A stretch of DNA of 44,919 bases from Nostoc sp. CMAA1605 (lineage in GTDB: Bacteria; Cyanobacteriota; Cyanobacteriia; Cyanobacteriales; Nostocaceae): positions 1-44,919 of the forward strand of contig NZ_PJIZ01000040.1 of NCBI RefSeq assembly GCF_021596505.1, in the 5' to 3' direction. The notes under the pieces were generated by a model. The model was not told the DNA's origin. It saw only the letters and a program-made list of their open reading frames with translations, and made no database searches. Positions within the stretch are counted from its first letter, which is position 1, and the number at the start of each line of letters is the position of its first letter. Below are positions 32,627 through 40,366 of this stretch, piece after piece. The position numbers and the translations under genes were made by a program.

Positions 32627-34750
32627 ATGGCAGAATTGTGGACTTATTTGTTTAATGGTGGGCCATTCATACCACATGGACACTGTTATTTATGGAACAC
32701 AGAATTAGTTTGGTTACATTTAATTTCTGACACAATCATTGCCATAGCTTATTATTCTATTCCTACGACACTTTTTTATTTTGTTCGTAAGCGGCAAGAT
32801 TTGCCTTTTCATTGGATATTCTTATTATTTAGTGGGTTTATTGTCGCTTGCGGTACAACTCACATTTTAGAAGTTTGGACACTTTGGCATCCTACTTATT
32901 GGTTATCAGGATTTGTCAAGGCTTTGACAGCAGCTATTTCTTTACTCACAGCTGTAGAACTCATACCTCTAGTACCAAAGGCTTTAGCACTTCCTAGTCC
33001 GGCTCAGTTAGAACAAGCCAATCAACAATTACAAACAGAAATTAGTGAGCGTTTACTAGTAGAAGCAGAACTCAGAAGATATCAAAATCAGTTAGAAGAA
33101 TTGGTGGCACAACGTACCAATGAAATTACTAAAACCAACGAGCAATTACATCAAGAAATTGCCGAACGTCAGCGTCTTTTAGAAGTTGTCAGAAACAGTG
33201 AAGAACGTTATCGTTATTTAGCTGATGCGATTCCTCAACTGGTATGGACTGCTAACGCTCAGGGAGAGTGTGATTATTTTAATCAAAATTGGTGTAATTA
33301 CACTGGCTTAACATTGGAGGAGTCATTAGGTACAGGCTGGGTAGCAGCTTTACATCAAGATGATGTACAAAAGGCCTATGATGTCTGGATTAATGCTGTC
33401 AGTAGCAGCACTATTTACGAGAATGAATATCGGTTTAAACGTGCTGAGGATGGTTCTTATCGTTGGCAATTAGCGCGAGGCTTACCGCTAAAGGATCAAC
33501 AGGGTTGTGTGGTTAAGTGGTTTGGTACTTGTACAGATATCCACGAGCAAAAACAAATACTAGAACAGCGAGCGCATTTACTAGAATTAGAGCAAGCAGC
33601 ACGAGCCAAAGCCGAAACAGCCAATCGCATTAAAGATGAATTTCTCGCAGTTCTTTCCCATGAGTTACGCACACCCTTAAATTCAATTTTGGGTTGGTCT
33701 AAATTGTTGCAAAGTCAAAAGCTCAATCAAGCCAGAACATCCCAAGCACTAGCCACTATTGAACGCAATGCGATTTTGCAGGTGCAACTTATAGAAGATT
33801 TGTTAGATGTCTCTAGAATTTTGCAAGGTAAACTAGTGCTGAATATTACAAGAGTTAACTTGCAGGCTGTAGTTTCGGCTGCACTAGAAACTATGCGTTT
33901 AGCAGCAGAAACAAAGATGATTCAGATAATAACAGTCTTTGATGCAGATATTCAGTCAATTAGGGGTGATGCGGCTCGTTTGCAACAAGTAGTCTGGAAT
34001 TTACTCTCCAACGCTGTAAAATTCTCCCCCCAAGGAGGACAAGTAGCTGTAAGACTAGAACAAATCAATGGAGTAGCTCAGATTACTGTTAGTGATCAAG
34101 GTAAGGGAATCAGTCCTGATTTTTTACCCTATGTTTTTGATTATTTTCGACAAGCAGATAGCAGTTCTACCAGAAAATTTGGTGGCTTAGGGCTAGGACT
34201 AGCAATTGTTCGCAAAATTGTAGAGATTCATGGGGGTACAGTCACAGCCGCTAGTCCTGGTGAGGAACGAGGGGCAACATTTACAGTGAGATTACCACTC
34301 TTTGCGGAAGATGAACCGAACACTACAGATGATAAAAATCACCTCTTGTTATCAAAATCTCTATCTTCACGGCTGGTTGGTGTCAAAGTTTTAGTGGTTG
34401 ATGATGACCTTGATTCCAGAGATTTCTTAGCCTACATCCTAGAACAAGAAGGGGCTGAGGTGGGAGTTGCGGCTTCTGCATGGGAAGCTTTACAAATCTT
34501 AGCCCAGTCCCCATTAGATGTGTTAGTCAGTGATATCAGTATGCCTGACATGGATGGTTATATGATGATTCGAGAAATCAGGACTTGGGCGGAACAGGAG
34601 AACGGAACAATTCCGGCGATCGCTCTGACTGCCTTTGCCAGACAATACGATCAAGAACAAGCCCTAGCAGCTGGCTTTCAGATTCACTTACCTAAACCTA
34701 TTCACGCTGAAGAATTAATTACCGCCGTGACTAGGTTGGCTGTGAAATGA
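32627..34750 (+). CDS. Ethylene-receptor-like (ETR1-type) hybrid histidine kinase
   Basis: This 707-residue sensor has an N-terminal three-helix membrane domain like the plant ETR1 copper/ethylene-binding domain. The key ETR1 residues D25, Y32, I62, C65 and H69 correspond to D35, Y42, I72, C75 and H79, all shifted by exactly ten. A coiled coil (about 126-185) and a PAS domain (about 190-310) follow. The histidine kinase has H345 in LSHELRTPLN and N-box WNLLSNAVKF. A C-terminal receiver domain has D636 in SDISMPDMDG. Cyanobacterial homologues bind ethylene and affect phototaxis; ligand binding here is inferred. A MITE-like element lies in its promoter region. Confidence 0.9.
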   Translation: MAELWTYLFNGGPFIPHGHCYLWNTELVWLHLISDTIIAIAYYSIPTTLFYFVRKRQDLPFHWIFLLFSGFIVACGTTHILEVWTLWHPTYWLSGFVKALTAAISLLTAVELIPLVPKALALPSPAQLEQANQQLQTEISERLLVEAELRRYQNQLEELVAQRTNEITKTNEQLHQEIAERQRLLEVVRNSEERYRYLADAIPQLVWTANAQGECDYFNQNWCNYTGLTLEESLGTGWVAALHQDDVQKAYDVWINAVSSSTIYENEYRFKRAEDGSYRWQLARGLPLKDQQGCVVKWFGTCTDIHEQKQILEQRAHLLELEQAARAKAETANRIKDEFLAVLSHELRTPLNSILGWSKLLQSQKLNQARTSQALATIERNAILQVQLIEDLLDVSRILQGKLVLNITRVNLQAVVSAALETMRLAAETKMIQIITVFDADIQSIRGDAARLQQVVWNLLSNAVKFSPQGGQVAVRLEQINGVAQITVSDQGKGISPDFLPYVFDYFRQADSSSTRKFGGLGLGLAIVRKIVEIHGGTVTAASPGEERGATFTVRLPLFAEDEPNTTDDKNHLLLSKSLSSRLVGVKVLVVDDDLDSRDFLAYILEQEGAEVGVAASAWEALQILAQSPLDVLVSDISMPDMDGYMMIREIRTWAEQENGTIPAIALTAFARQYDQEQALAAGFQIHLPKPIHAEELITAVTRLAVK

Positions 34751-34833
34751 AAAAGCAGGGGAGCAGGGGAGCAGGGAGAAAAATCACGCCACTTGCGGGT
34801 GTTAGCATACCCCTGTACCCCTCCAGCAAGCTA

Positions 34834-34853
34834 CGCGCAGCGTCTCGTAGAGA
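34834..34853 (-). repeat. Dispersed 20-bp palindromic motif
   Basis: CGCGCAGCGTCTCGTAGAGA is the reverse complement of 32538-32558 apart from one extra base. It lies in G/C-rich repeats between the ETR1-like kinase and murF. Confidence 0.65.
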
Positions 34854-34884
34854 AGCAGAACATAGTTCTGTACCTTTAGTTCCC

Positions 34885-34914
34885 CCTGCCCCCTGCCCCC
34901 TGCCCCCTGCCTCT
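34885..34914. repeat. CCCCCTG heptameric tandem repeat
   Basis: Four units of CCCCCTG lie directly against the 3' end of murF (minus strand), as the complement of the CAGGGGG family. Confidence 0.75.
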
Positions 34915-34919
34915 TATGA

Positions 34920-36257
34920 CTATTGCCGTAACTGATTTACTACCCGATCTAAGCCGACAGAATGAGCCGCTTTGAATAATAAGCGATCGCCTGCTTGCAT
35001 AAATGTTTTTAATCTCTCCACTAATTCGCTATGGCTAGTAAAGCATTCGGAGGGGATACCTGCCGCACTTTTGGCGATAGTTGCGGCATCTTGTCCGTCA
35101 ACTAACACTAGCAAAGCATCTAGTTTTAAATCTCGTACTGTTTCACCAACGCGTTGGTGTAATTGCAGCGATCGCTCCCCTAATTCTTTCATCGCCCCTA
35201 ACACCGCAATTTTGCGCTTTCCTGGTGTGTCTGCTAATAACTGTAATGCTGCTAGCATGGCTTCTGGTGCAGCATTATAAGTCTCATCTAAAATTAATAC
35301 ATCATTGGGTAAGCTAAAACGCTGGGATCTACCAGTGGGCATATTGACATTTACGCCATCTTGTAATCTTGTCCAATCGATACCCAAAACTTGAGCCACG
35401 GCTAAGGCGGCTAGAAAATTTGTCGCATTGTGTCGCCCAGGTAAAGGTAGAGGTAGCTTGATCCCTCCCACTTCAATAGTTTCACTATCAATGATTTTTC
35501 CTTGAATGTCGCCACCATCCAAGCCATAGGTTAATACTTTCCCCTGCCAAACTTTGGCGGCTGTGGCTAATAACAGGGGATTATCATGATTGAGGATAGC
35601 AATACTATCTGGAGGCATTTCGGCTAATAACTCACATTTAGCCTCAGCGATCGCAGTTTCTGAACCTAACAACTCAATATGCGCTGTTCCTACATTAGTA
35701 ATTACACCAATGGTGGGATGTGCAATGTGTGTGAGTTCGGCAATTTGCCCCCTTCCCCGCATCGCCATCTCAATGACAGCATAGTTGTGTTCGGGACTTA
35801 ATTCTAAGAGGGTTTTAGGGACACCGATTTCGTTATTAAAATTGCCAAAGGTTTTGTGAACTTTCCCCTGTGTACTCAAAACGGCGGCGATCAGTTCCTT
35901 GGTGGTGGTTTTACCGACAGAACCCGTCACCCCAATCACCGGAATTTGAAAGCGATCGCGCCACCATCGCCCAATTTTTTGATAAGCCTCTAGAGTATTG
36001 TTAACCTGTAATACAGGCAATCCAGAGTTTTCATAGTCAAAATCGACGATAGCTGCGATCGCACCTTGAGCGATCGCACCAGAGACAAACTCATGTCCAT
36101 CAAACTTTTCCCCTCGTAAAGCCACAAACACTTCACCAGGTTTAATGATGCGACTATCTGTTTGAATACCAATACTGACTTGAGCTAAATCAACCGTACT
36201 TAAATTTACAGGCTGGGCTAAAAGAACTTCTACTAGTTGAGTGAGAGTAATAGACAT
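34920..36257 (-). CDS. murF: UDP-N-acetylmuramoyl-tripeptide--D-Ala-D-Ala ligase
   Basis: This 445-residue cytoplasmic Mur ligase adds D-Ala-D-Ala to the UDP-MurNAc-tripeptide. The N-terminal domain has QTDSRIIKPGEVFVAL. The ATP P-loop GVTGSVGKTTTKE lies at 109-121. The central domain has ITNVGTAHIELLGS and GRHNATNFLAALAVA, and the C-terminal domain has LDETYNAAPEAM. Length is normal. The upstream region is filled with GTGCTGA and other tandem repeats, so its promoter lies within or beyond them. Confidence 0.93.
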   Translation of the reverse strand: MSITLTQLVEVLLAQPVNLSTVDLAQVSIGIQTDSRIIKPGEVFVALRGEKFDGHEFVSGAIAQGAIAAIVDFDYENSGLPVLQVNNTLEAYQKIGRWWRDRFQIPVIGVTGSVGKTTTKELIAAVLSTQGKVHKTFGNFNNEIGVPKTLLELSPEHNYAVIEMAMRGRGQIAELTHIAHPTIGVITNVGTAHIELLGSETAIAEAKCELLAEMPPDSIAILNHDNPLLLATAAKVWQGKVLTYGLDGGDIQGKIIDSETIEVGGIKLPLPLPGRHNATNFLAALAVAQVLGIDWTRLQDGVNVNMPTGRSQRFSLPNDVLILDETYNAAPEAMLAALQLLADTPGKRKIAVLGAMKELGERSLQLHQRVGETVRDLKLDALLVLVDGQDAATIAKSAAGIPSECFTSHSELVERLKTFMQAGDRLLFKAAHSVGLDRVVNQLRQ

Positions 36258-36280
36258 AATAATTCAAAATACTATCTTGA

Positions 36281-36332
36281 GAGTGCTGAGTGCTGAGTGC
36301 TGAGTGCTGAGTAGTGAGTGCTGAGTAGTGAG
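36281..36332. repeat. GTGCTGA heptameric tandem repeat
   Basis: Seven units of GTGCTGA/GTAGTGA lie just upstream of murF. Confidence 0.82.
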
Positions 36333-36347
36333 TTAAAAAATAAAATC

Positions 36348-36422
36348 TACCTTGTCTACCTTGTCTACCTTGTCTACCTTGTCCCCAATCCCCAATCCCT
36401 AGTCCCCAGTCCCCAGTCCCCC
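36348..36422. repeat. CTTGTCTAC 9-mer array followed by CCCCAAT/CCCCAGT heptamers
   Basis: Four units of a 9-mer (CTTGTCTAC) run into five heptamers of the CCCCAAT/CCCCAGT type. A 9-base period is unusual beside the heptamers found elsewhere in the window. Confidence 0.78.
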
Positions 36423-36427
36423 TATAA

Positions 36428-36464
36428 AAGTGTGCCAAAGCAGTTTAACTACTTTGGCACACTT
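36428..36464 (-). terminator. Hairpin downstream of the TerB-like gene
   Basis: A perfect 13-bp stem (AAGTGTGCCAAAG / CTTTGGCACACTT) with an 11-base loop lies about 100 bases after the TerB-like stop. On the minus strand it is followed by a short T run (CTTTTATAG), so it is a plausible rho-independent terminator, though the T tract is weak. Confidence 0.5.
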
Positions 36465-36566
36465 AAGTATATATGCTATTTGAAATCGGTTAATGGTTAA
36501 AATTGCTATTCAGGGGTGAACCGAAAATTAAAGCAATCTCCAATCCCTAGTCAAGAATCCCCCAAC

Positions 36567-37013
36567 TTATGCCTGATATTTGATTGCAGTTGCTTGTAAA
36601 ATCTGTATTGCTAAATCACGAGAAATATCTAAAGCTTGATAAAAATCGTTCAAGAAATTTTTTTCTTCATCGGTTACTGAAGCTTCACCCAGAACTAGAT
36701 CAGCAGATAACGCGAAGGCTGCTGTTCGTAATTCAGGGGATAAAGACTCTTTGGCTAAGTTAAATAAAGCGTTAAAGCCATCTTGCCAAAGAATATCTAA
36801 AATCCTGTGCAGTAACTTATGGATCGTATCTGGAGAATAACCTCTCAATGGCTTGGAACGCGAGAGTATATAGGAAATATGACGCTCTTGCTCATTAGTT
36901 AAATAACTATCTGACACTGTGGCCAGTAAAACAATTGCTGCAAAAGCTTCTGATTCGCCGAGTAATTCTGGTGTGGGAATTTCCGCGTCCAGAACTGTGT
37001 CTAGTAAATTCAT
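36567..37013 (-). CDS. TerB-like (tellurite-resistance-type) protein
   Basis: This all-helical 148-residue protein resembles the TerB family. Features include the acidic SVTDEEKNFLNDFYQALDI near the C-terminus, EQERHISYIL, and an FAAIVLLATVSDSYLT helix with an acidic metal-binding look. TerB proteins are cytoplasmic, bind metal ions and take part in stress responses, but the cyanobacterial members are uncharacterised. No ter operon is present. Start at the ATG at 37013. Confidence 0.75.
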   Translation of the reverse strand: MNLLDTVLDAEIPTPELLGESEAFAAIVLLATVSDSYLTNEQERHISYILSRSKPLRGYSPDTIHKLLHRILDILWQDGFNALFNLAKESLSPELRTAAFALSADLVLGEASVTDEEKNFLNDFYQALDISRDLAIQILQATAIKYQA

Positions 37014-37195
37014 GATAGTTGCTCCTGGATGGGGTGTCTCAATAGCGTACAGTCACCTTGACAGTTTTTAACCTAATCTGGCAACTTGCAACGCTGTGAG
37101 ACTTCATATTTTAGTGTTCCCAGGATTTTTGGACAGTGAACACCTTGGCTGTATATGGTTTTAGCTAGATGTACAGCATCCGATGATGAATTTAT

Positions 37196-37333
37196 CTATC
37201 GTTGCCCGGTTTTTTCAATAGTTTCAATAACTGCTAGCCCAATCCCTGATGCTGCAATTAGAAGTATAGCTGACAGCAAGTAGGCGTTGGTTAACATCCG
37301 AAGAGCTTCATCAAAGAAAATATAGGTGGTCAT
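37196..37333 (-). CDS. Small single-span membrane protein (45 residues)
   Basis: A short frame encodes MTTYIFFDEALRMLTNAYLL, then a hydrophobic stretch SAILLIAASGIGLAVI, and ends ETIEKTGQR. There is one predicted membrane span (about 18-36), with a short acidic/basic tail. The ATG (37333-37331) is preceded by AAGGTG with 6 bases of spacing, a good ribosome binding site. The size is like that of the small subunits of photosynthetic and NDH-1 complexes, but I do not recognise the family. It lies about 180 bases upstream of the TerB-like gene on the same strand. Confidence 0.6.
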   Translation of the reverse strand: MTTYIFFDEALRMLTNAYLLSAILLIAASGIGLAVIETIEKTGQR

Positions 37334-38073
37334 AGCTTCACCTTTTGAACTATGTGCTGCTAGTGTTGTTTATTTCTCCACCTGCGGAGTAGGAAATTCC
37401 GTTGATAAACTGCTAGCACTTGCATCTTAACAAAACTTTAGCTCGTCTACGAAAAGAATAAGATTTTTTCTTTCTGAAGATTCGATGAAAATAAGCTGAA
37501 TTCGGTTGCAAAGAATACTGAAAAATTTTTTGTGGAGGATTTTTGAGGTTTAAACTACCCTTTGCATAACCTTGATCATGTTATTTCTAGCACGAAAGGT
37601 GTTTTCTTACCTGAGATAGATTAAATCTATAAAAACCTGATTTTAAAGAAAAATCCTGGTTTATCTTTCATTAGTTTCAGTAATTTTCCTGAAGCTTTTT
37701 TAATGAGAGAATATTAATATCACACAATTTTAATCAGTAAATAAAATTTAGGAATTTTTTTATATTATCCAGCTACAAACAGGAAGGGTAGATTGATGTT
37801 ATTTAACCACTCACTATTCGATTAAGGAAAGTAAAGAGTATTTATGTATACTTAATAAGCTAAATTTTTTACTGTTTTAGATACTAGCAAAATCAAATTA
37901 TTGCTTGTCAACCAAAAATAAAATAACGTGCATAAGACTTTTTACCACAGTAAATTTATCGCAACATATTTTTACATAAACACGATTAACAAGTATTTAT
38001 ATTGATATATTGTCTTTGATTCTCATAAAAAATTATCTCAAATTCTTTACATTACTTAATATATTGATTTGTC
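37334..38073. other. AT-rich gene-free stretch
   Basis: This 740-base region before the aldolase gene is strongly AT-rich and unlike its neighbours lacks tandem repeats and HIP1 sites. I found no credible frame, tRNA or strong hairpin. It may hold long promoter regions for the two divergent genes or a small RNA that cannot be seen by eye. Confidence 0.5.
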
Positions 38074-38721
38074 ATGGATTGGTTATCAAAATTGCAACAA
38101 CAGCGATCGCTGGCGGTGATTCGCGCACCCAAACTGGAACTAGGATTAGAAATGGCGATGGCTGTAGCAGCTGGGGGAATGAAGTTAATTGAAATTACCT
38201 GGAATAGCGATCGCGCTGGAGAATTAATCACCCAACTCCGTAGTCAATTACCCGAATGTACGATTGGGACAGGGACATTATTTAATGTGCAGCAATTGCA
38301 AGCGGCGATCGCAGCTGGGGCGCAATTTTTGTTCACCCCCCACGTTGATCCGGCAATGATTCAAGCAGCAGTAGCCGCACAAACACCTATCATCCCCGGT
38401 GCGCTAACCCCGACAGAAATTATTACAGCTTGGTCTTGTGGTGCTAGCTGCGTCAAAGTCTTCCCTGTGCAAGCAGTGGGGGGTGCTAGTTATATCAAGA
38501 GTTTGCAAGGGCCACTTGGTCATATTCCCTTAATTCCCACAGGGGGAGTCACCCTAGAAAACGCGTCAGCTATGATTCAAGCAGGTGCGATCGCAGTTGG
38601 GTTAAGTGGCGAGTTATTTCCTAAACAGTTAGTAGCACAAAGAGACTGGGATGCGATCGCCCAACTAGCCAGTAATTTACTCCGCAACTTAGCTGAATTT
38701 AACATAGACAATAGGAGCTAG
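38074..38721 (+). CDS. eda: 2-keto-3-deoxy-6-phosphogluconate (KDPG) aldolase
   Basis: This 215-residue class I aldolase cleaves KDPG to pyruvate and glyceraldehyde 3-phosphate in the Entner-Doudoroff pathway; some homologues act on 4-hydroxy-2-oxoglutarate. Key features are LIEITWNS with E40, the GTGT motif (65-68), FLFTPHVDP, and the Schiff-base lysine K128 in VKVFPVQ, followed by IPTGGV. Length is normal. Four HIP1 octamers fall inside the gene. No edd or zwf gene is nearby. Confidence 0.9.
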   Translation: MDWLSKLQQQRSLAVIRAPKLELGLEMAMAVAAGGMKLIEITWNSDRAGELITQLRSQLPECTIGTGTLFNVQQLQAAIAAGAQFLFTPHVDPAMIQAAVAAQTPIIPGALTPTEIITAWSCGASCVKVFPVQAVGGASYIKSLQGPLGHIPLIPTGGVTLENASAMIQAGAIAVGLSGELFPKQLVAQRDWDAIAQLASNLLRNLAEFNIDNRS

Positions 38722-39025
38722 GAACCTCATGTTCCCTGTTGCCTGTAAGGGACTTCCAACTTAAAAAATATACAATCGCTTGGGTAAGCAGGGGAGGCAG
38801 GGGAGGCAGGGGGAGCAGGGGGAGCAGGGGAGGAAGAATACAATGATCATATTTGCTCTGACCCATTGAATAATTGATTTTCAGGAAGTCCCTAGTACCA
38901 ACTCATCCACATTCAGCCACCAGTTCAAAATTTATTTGGAATTTTGAATTGCTCTAACTTGTGGTGTTGTCCGTATACAGCCCACAATGATAACTTGTTA
39001 AGCTCAAAGATAAGACGACAATGCC
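38722..39025. other. Gene-free region mostly occupied by a MITE-like element
   Basis: This 304-base gap contains the complete AGGGACTTCC element (38748-38893), then about 130 bases leading to the lipoprotein gene with no recognised element. Confidence 0.7.
38748..38893 (+). mobile_element. AGGGACTTCC-family MITE-like element, complete copy
   Basis: Perfect 10-bp terminal inverted repeats (AGGGACTTCC / GGAAGTCCCT) bound a 146-bp non-coding unit with a G-rich tandem core (38786-38833). The left end matches 6461-6514 and the right end, inverted, matches 7622 onward, so three copies of one family lie in this window. Confidence 0.75.
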
Positions 39026-39886
39026 ATGATCATGTCCATACTACGCAAATTTACTGTTTTTCTTTTAGCTGTAAGTTTGTGCTTGACAACTGTCGCTTGT
39101 GGAGGCGGAAACCAAACCACCCCAACCAATCGCAACGTCAGCCAAACTGCTACACCCACTAAATTAAGTGACGGTCAATATCAAGTCCAACAAGCCACCT
39201 ATGACGATGGTTCAGGGGAGTACACTTTATTTTTACTCAACAGTACACCTCCGACCTTTGCCACCGAAAACTTGCAAATGGCTAGGCTAACTGATGATGA
39301 AATCAAAGAAGGTAAGAAAACTTATCTCAAAGTAGACAAAGGACAACCAGTTTTATATTTGACAGAAGACTTTAAAATTGAGTACGTCCACAACGTCACC
39401 GAAAACAGAACTAACCCCAGCACCGGACAACAAGAAACCGTCGTAGTTCGTCGAGAAAGTGGTTTTTGGGCCCCCTTTACTGGTGCGTTAGCTGGTCAAG
39501 CAATAGGTAGCTTATTGTTTAGACCCCAATATTATGTACCTCCTGTATATCAACCAGGCGCAGGATTAATTACTGGCTACGGCGGTTATGGTACAACCTA
39601 CGACCAAGCCGTTAATAGTTACCGCACCCGCTATAATTCAGCACCAGCAGCCGTGAGAAATCGCACTGCTTTTAGAACCACAGGGACAATCAGAAGATCA
39701 TCTGGTAATTCTACTGTCCGTTCTACAACACGCACCAACCGACCCTCTGGTTCAGGTTTTGGTACCAGCACCTTAAGATCCTCTGGTAGATCAACTACCA
39801 CCAGACGCAGCCCCAGCAGCAGCAGTTTTGGTAGTGGTCGTTCTCCAGCCCGTCGTAGCACAGGTTTTGGTAGTAGAAGACGCTAA
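39026..39886 (+). CDS. Hypothetical lipoprotein with basic Ser/Arg/Gly-rich tail
   Basis: This 286-residue protein has a lipoprotein signal (lipobox TTVAC, cysteine near residue 25), a beta-rich domain (residues 45-135) and a glycine-rich hydrophobic stretch ALAGQAIGSLLF near 154. The C-terminal 90 residues are extremely rich in Ser, Arg, Thr and Gly (for example SSGRSTTTRRSPSSSSFGSG), strongly basic and probably disordered. It is probably anchored to a membrane and binds acidic polymers, but this is inference. A clear terminator follows. Confidence 0.75.
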   Translation: MIMSILRKFTVFLLAVSLCLTTVACGGGNQTTPTNRNVSQTATPTKLSDGQYQVQQATYDDGSGEYTLFLLNSTPPTFATENLQMARLTDDEIKEGKKTYLKVDKGQPVLYLTEDFKIEYVHNVTENRTNPSTGQQETVVVRRESGFWAPFTGALAGQAIGSLLFRPQYYVPPVYQPGAGLITGYGGYGTTYDQAVNSYRTRYNSAPAAVRNRTAFRTTGTIRRSSGNSTVRSTTRTNRPSGSGFGTSTLRSSGRSTTTRRSPSSSSFGSGRSPARRSTGFGSRRR

Positions 39887-40006
39887 TTAATTGCGAATGT
39901 AATACTGAGTTGCAATTAAATTTTGGAGTAGGGATTTGGAATATTGATTCTGAAAAACTTCTCTGTTGATGTTGTTGAAATCAACTGAATAAAATTGAAA
40001 ACTATA

Positions 40007-40027
40007 GGGGCATCTAGCCCCTTTTTT
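40007..40027 (+). terminator. Intrinsic terminator after the basic lipoprotein gene
   Basis: GGGGC-ATCTA-GCCCC followed by TTTTTT is a typical rho-independent terminator for the plus-strand lipoprotein gene ending at 39886. Confidence 0.8.
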
Positions 40028-40116
40028 ATATTTGACTCTATGACAAATAGTAGCGATCGCTAACACCCCTCTGATGTTTCGTGTAATGATGATCACCTAT
40101 TCCCGCAAGGAGGCTC

Positions 40117-40143
40117 ACACTGAACCTGTACTCAGGTCAGTGT
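40117..40143. repeat. Left-end subterminal hairpin of the TnpB element
   Basis: An 11-bp stem with one bulged A and a TACT loop. It resembles the right-end hairpin, as expected for the imperfect palindromes recognised by Y1 transposases. Confidence 0.7.
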
Positions 40144-40149
40144 CGAGAC

Positions 40150-40190
40150 GGCAGTTGCTACAAGTCGGGAAACCCGCCCAACGCACTGCC
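40150..40190. repeat. 41-bp short palindromic element, copy 1
   Basis: Outer arms GGCAGT/ACTGCC and inner arms CGGG/CCCG surround an AAA loop, with TTGCTACAA and CCAACGC between. It has the same length and design as 40879-40919 inside tnpB. Confidence 0.65.
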
Positions 40191-40240
40191 TCATGAATTG
40201 CGGGTTAAAAACGTAGGCGCAAGCCTTCCCGAAGGGTAAC

Positions 40241-40285
40241 GTTCCCACTTCCTCAACAACCGCAGGTTGTTGAGGAAGTGGGAAC
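40241..40285. repeat. Perfect 21-bp inverted repeat with 3-base loop
   Basis: Bases 40241-40261 (beginning GTTCCCACTTCC) and 40265-40285 are exact reverse complements around a GCA loop. It lies in the left arm of the TnpB element, 82 bases before the start codon. Confidence 0.85.
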
Positions 40286-40366
40286 AGTTGAGTTTTTAAC
40301 AAATAAATCTTTGATGCAACACGACTGTTTTGATGTATTATGTTCACGCGTGATTAGGTCGAAGTC

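Larger units (their letters stand above)
36258..36566. other. Gene-free region of tandem repeats and a hairpin
   Basis: This 309-base gap between murF and the TerB-like gene holds three repeat arrays (36281-36422) and a 13-bp hairpin (36428-36464). Nothing gene-like is seen. Confidence 0.7.
39887..40366. other. Terminator and left arm of the TnpB element
   Basis: This 480-base region contains an intrinsic terminator (40007-40027), the left-end hairpin of the transposon (40117-40143), a 41-bp palindromic element (40150-40190), a perfect 21-bp hairpin (40241-40285) and the palindrome TCACGCGTGA (40344-40353) just before tnpB. No gene is seen. Confidence 0.75.

Noticed and set aside
34747..34935. 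62-codon frame overlapping the end of the ethylene-receptor-like kinase
   Set aside because: It consists of translated G-rich and palindromic repeats.
40132..40347. 71-codon minus-strand frame in the left arm of the TnpB element
   Set aside because: It reads across three hairpin elements and has no ribosome binding site.
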